Translations under genes and position numbers: made by a program
Notes under the pieces: generated by a model
The model's database searches: none
Seen by the model: only the letters and a program-made list of their open reading frames with translations
Told to the model about the DNA's origin: nothing
Source of the DNA: Flavobacterium suncheonense GH29-5 = DSM 17707
Lineage (GTDB): Bacteria; Bacteroidota; Bacteroidia; Flavobacteriales; Flavobacteriaceae
Direction: 5' to 3'
Length of the DNA stretch: 64,000 bases
Assembly (NCBI RefSeq): GCF_000430025.1
Contig: NZ_AUCZ01000004.1
Coordinates: forward strand, 124,001-188,000
Shown: positions 63,031 to 64,000 of the stretch, in pieces
Layout: each line of letters begins with the position of its first letter
How positions within the stretch are numbered: position 1 is the first letter of the stretch

Positions 63031-64000
63031 TTACCCAACAGCACTCTTATAAACCAGTAAACATTTTTTACGGGCTTCATTATGCTCAACTATAGGTTTC
63101 GGATAGTGCGGAGTTTCCAGTTCCGGCACCCATTTTTTGATGTAGTTCAGTTCTTTGTCAAACTTTTTGATTTGTTCTGTCGGGTTAAAAATCCGGAAAT
63201 AAGGTGCTGCATCCACACCGCTTCCGGCCGCCCATTGCCAGTTGCCCACATTGCTTGATTGTTCGTAATCCAGCAGTTTTTGGGCAAAGTACGTTTCGCC
63301 CCAGCGCCAGTCAATCAGCAAATGTTTGCATAAAAAACTTGCGGTTATCATGCGTACGCGGTTGTGCAGGTAACCGGTTGCGTTGAGTTCGCGCATGCCG
63401 GCATCGACAAGCGGATAGCCGGTTTTGCCTTCGCACCATTTCTGAAACAACGCTTCATCATTGCTCCATGGTATGGCATCGTATTTTTCTTTGAAACTTC
63501 GGTTCACCGTATGCGGAAAATGCCATAAAATCTGCATGAAAAACTCCCGCCAGATAAGTTCGTTAAGAAAGGTTTCGTTTGAAATCTTTTGAACTTCCAA
63601 AATCAGTTTTCGGATGGAAACCGTTCCGAACCGTAGATAAACGCTTAACATCGAAGTGCCTTCAACAGCCGGAAAATTTCGGGTTTCTTCGTAATTCGAA
63701 ATAAGTTTTTCGGAAACATCAAACAGTTTTGGTTCGATGTCCGATTTTTCAAAACCTATGTCTTTTAGGTTTAAGAAAGGATAGGTGTGAACGGCAATAT
63801 TCGAAAGCAAAGCTTCTGAAGGATAAGTAATCAGTGTGGTTGTGCTGAATCGTTCTTTCCATTTTTTAGCATAAGGGGTAAAAACCACATAAGGCGTTCC
63901 GTCGTCTTTAACCACCTCTTTTTTCTCAAAAATAACTTGGTCTTTGCAGGTTTTAAATTCGATCTGATGTGCCTTCAAAAGCTGATTTACTGCCGTATCC
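63031..64000 (-). CDS. Deoxyribodipyrimidine photolyase / cryptochrome family, 5' end missing
   Basis: The C-terminal ~320 residues of a photolyase-family flavoprotein run off the right edge of the window; the frame continues to position 63998 with no start. The FAD-binding region is intact: EGTSMLSVYLRFGTVSIR, WREFFMQILW, KWCEGKTGYPLVDAGMREL, GYLHNRVRMITASFL, and NWQWAAGSGVDAAPYFRIFNP. These are diagnostic for class I CPD photolyases, which reverse UV dimers with blue light. The antenna domain is mostly outside. The TTG at 63978 is internal. Confidence 0.93.
   Translation of the reverse strand, partial: DTAVNQLLKAHQIEFKTCKDQVIFEKKEVVKDDGTPYVVFTPYAKKWKERFSTTTLITYPSEALLSNIAVHTYPFLNLKDIGFEKSDIEPKLFDVSEKLISNYEETRNFPAVEGTSMLSVYLRFGTVSIRKLILEVQKISNETFLNELIWREFFMQILWHFPHTVNRSFKEKYDAIPWSNDEALFQKWCEGKTGYPLVDAGMRELNATGYLHNRVRMITASFLCKHLLIDWRWGETYFAQKLLDYEQSSNVGNWQWAAGSGVDAAPYFRIFNPTEQIKKFDKELNYIKKWVPELETPHYPKPIVEHNEARKKCLLVYKSAVG

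Overview
The window reads as chromosomal DNA of a member of the Flavobacteriaceae, most likely Flavobacterium or a close relative. The evidence is the promoter style (many genes are preceded by the Bacteroidetes -7 box TAnnTTTG and lack a Shine-Dalgarno-like purine run), two secreted enzymes with C-terminal type IX secretion (T9SS) sorting domains, a TonB-dependent receptor paired with a DUF4249 lipoprotein, and family markers such as PafA, DUF4293, DUF3276/PUR-alpha, a cyclophilin-FKBP fusion, leucine dehydrogenase and a long NusB. Gene density is high, intergenic gaps are short and many ends carry clear intrinsic terminators. I see no rRNA, tRNA, CRISPR array, transposase or prophage gene.

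Layout. 1-7.1 kb (+): the 3' part of proC, a secreted MORN/YwqK-type repeat protein, mnmA, a T9SS subtilase, an FMN-dependent NMO/FabK-family enzyme, a small secreted protein and the phosphatase PafA. 7.2-15.8 kb: lysA, a histidine kinase overlapping a single-domain receiver, sucC, DUF1456, a TerB-like protein, a surface-type lipoprotein and uvrB. 15.9-18.8 kb (-): a compact four-gene operon, thioredoxin - ApbE flavin transferase - DUF4266 lipoprotein - DUF3570 outer-membrane protein. This is the best candidate for an uncharacterised system in the window. 18.9-28.5 kb (-): thiamine pyrophosphokinase, DUF4249 plus TonB receptor, monomeric isocitrate dehydrogenase, rplS, trmD, DUF1569, a methyltransferase and a GNAT acetyltransferase.

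28.6-37.7 kb: dual-family PPIase, lipid-anchored cytochrome c, a Rnk/GreA-type protein, a hairpin-rich intergenic stretch, a thioredoxin-fold protein, csaA, a PUR-alpha protein, an ABC half-exporter with a degenerate catalytic site, leucine dehydrogenase, and nusB-DUF1573-yajC. 37.8-48.7 kb (-): a YdeI-type protein, pepT, the Mla lipid-transport operon (permease, ATPase, MCE protein), a TolB-M28-PDZ peptidase, lpdA, a second ABC half-exporter with a canonical catalytic Glu, and truA. The two half-exporters have complementary asymmetries that suggest a heterodimer.

48.8-64 kb: a YfcE-like phosphoesterase, a NarL-type two-component system with a small unknown protein encoded between the regulator and kinase, DUF4293, rho with a long disordered insert, a T9SS endonuclease I, an rRNA m5C methyltransferase, an AraC regulator, DUF983, a YCF48-like propeller lipoprotein, a lone PAS protein, an ECF sigma/membrane anti-sigma-like/Spy-like operon, a small structured repeat, a HAD phosphatase and the 3' part of a photolyase gene.

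Most genes are housekeeping or envelope genes. The main open questions are the ApbE/DUF4266/DUF3570 operon, the structured non-coding stretches near 31.0-31.3 kb and 62.2 kb, the heptanucleotide tandem repeat in the trmD promoter, and the small protein in the two-component operon. No database search was possible. Family names rest on recognised motifs and recalled family features.
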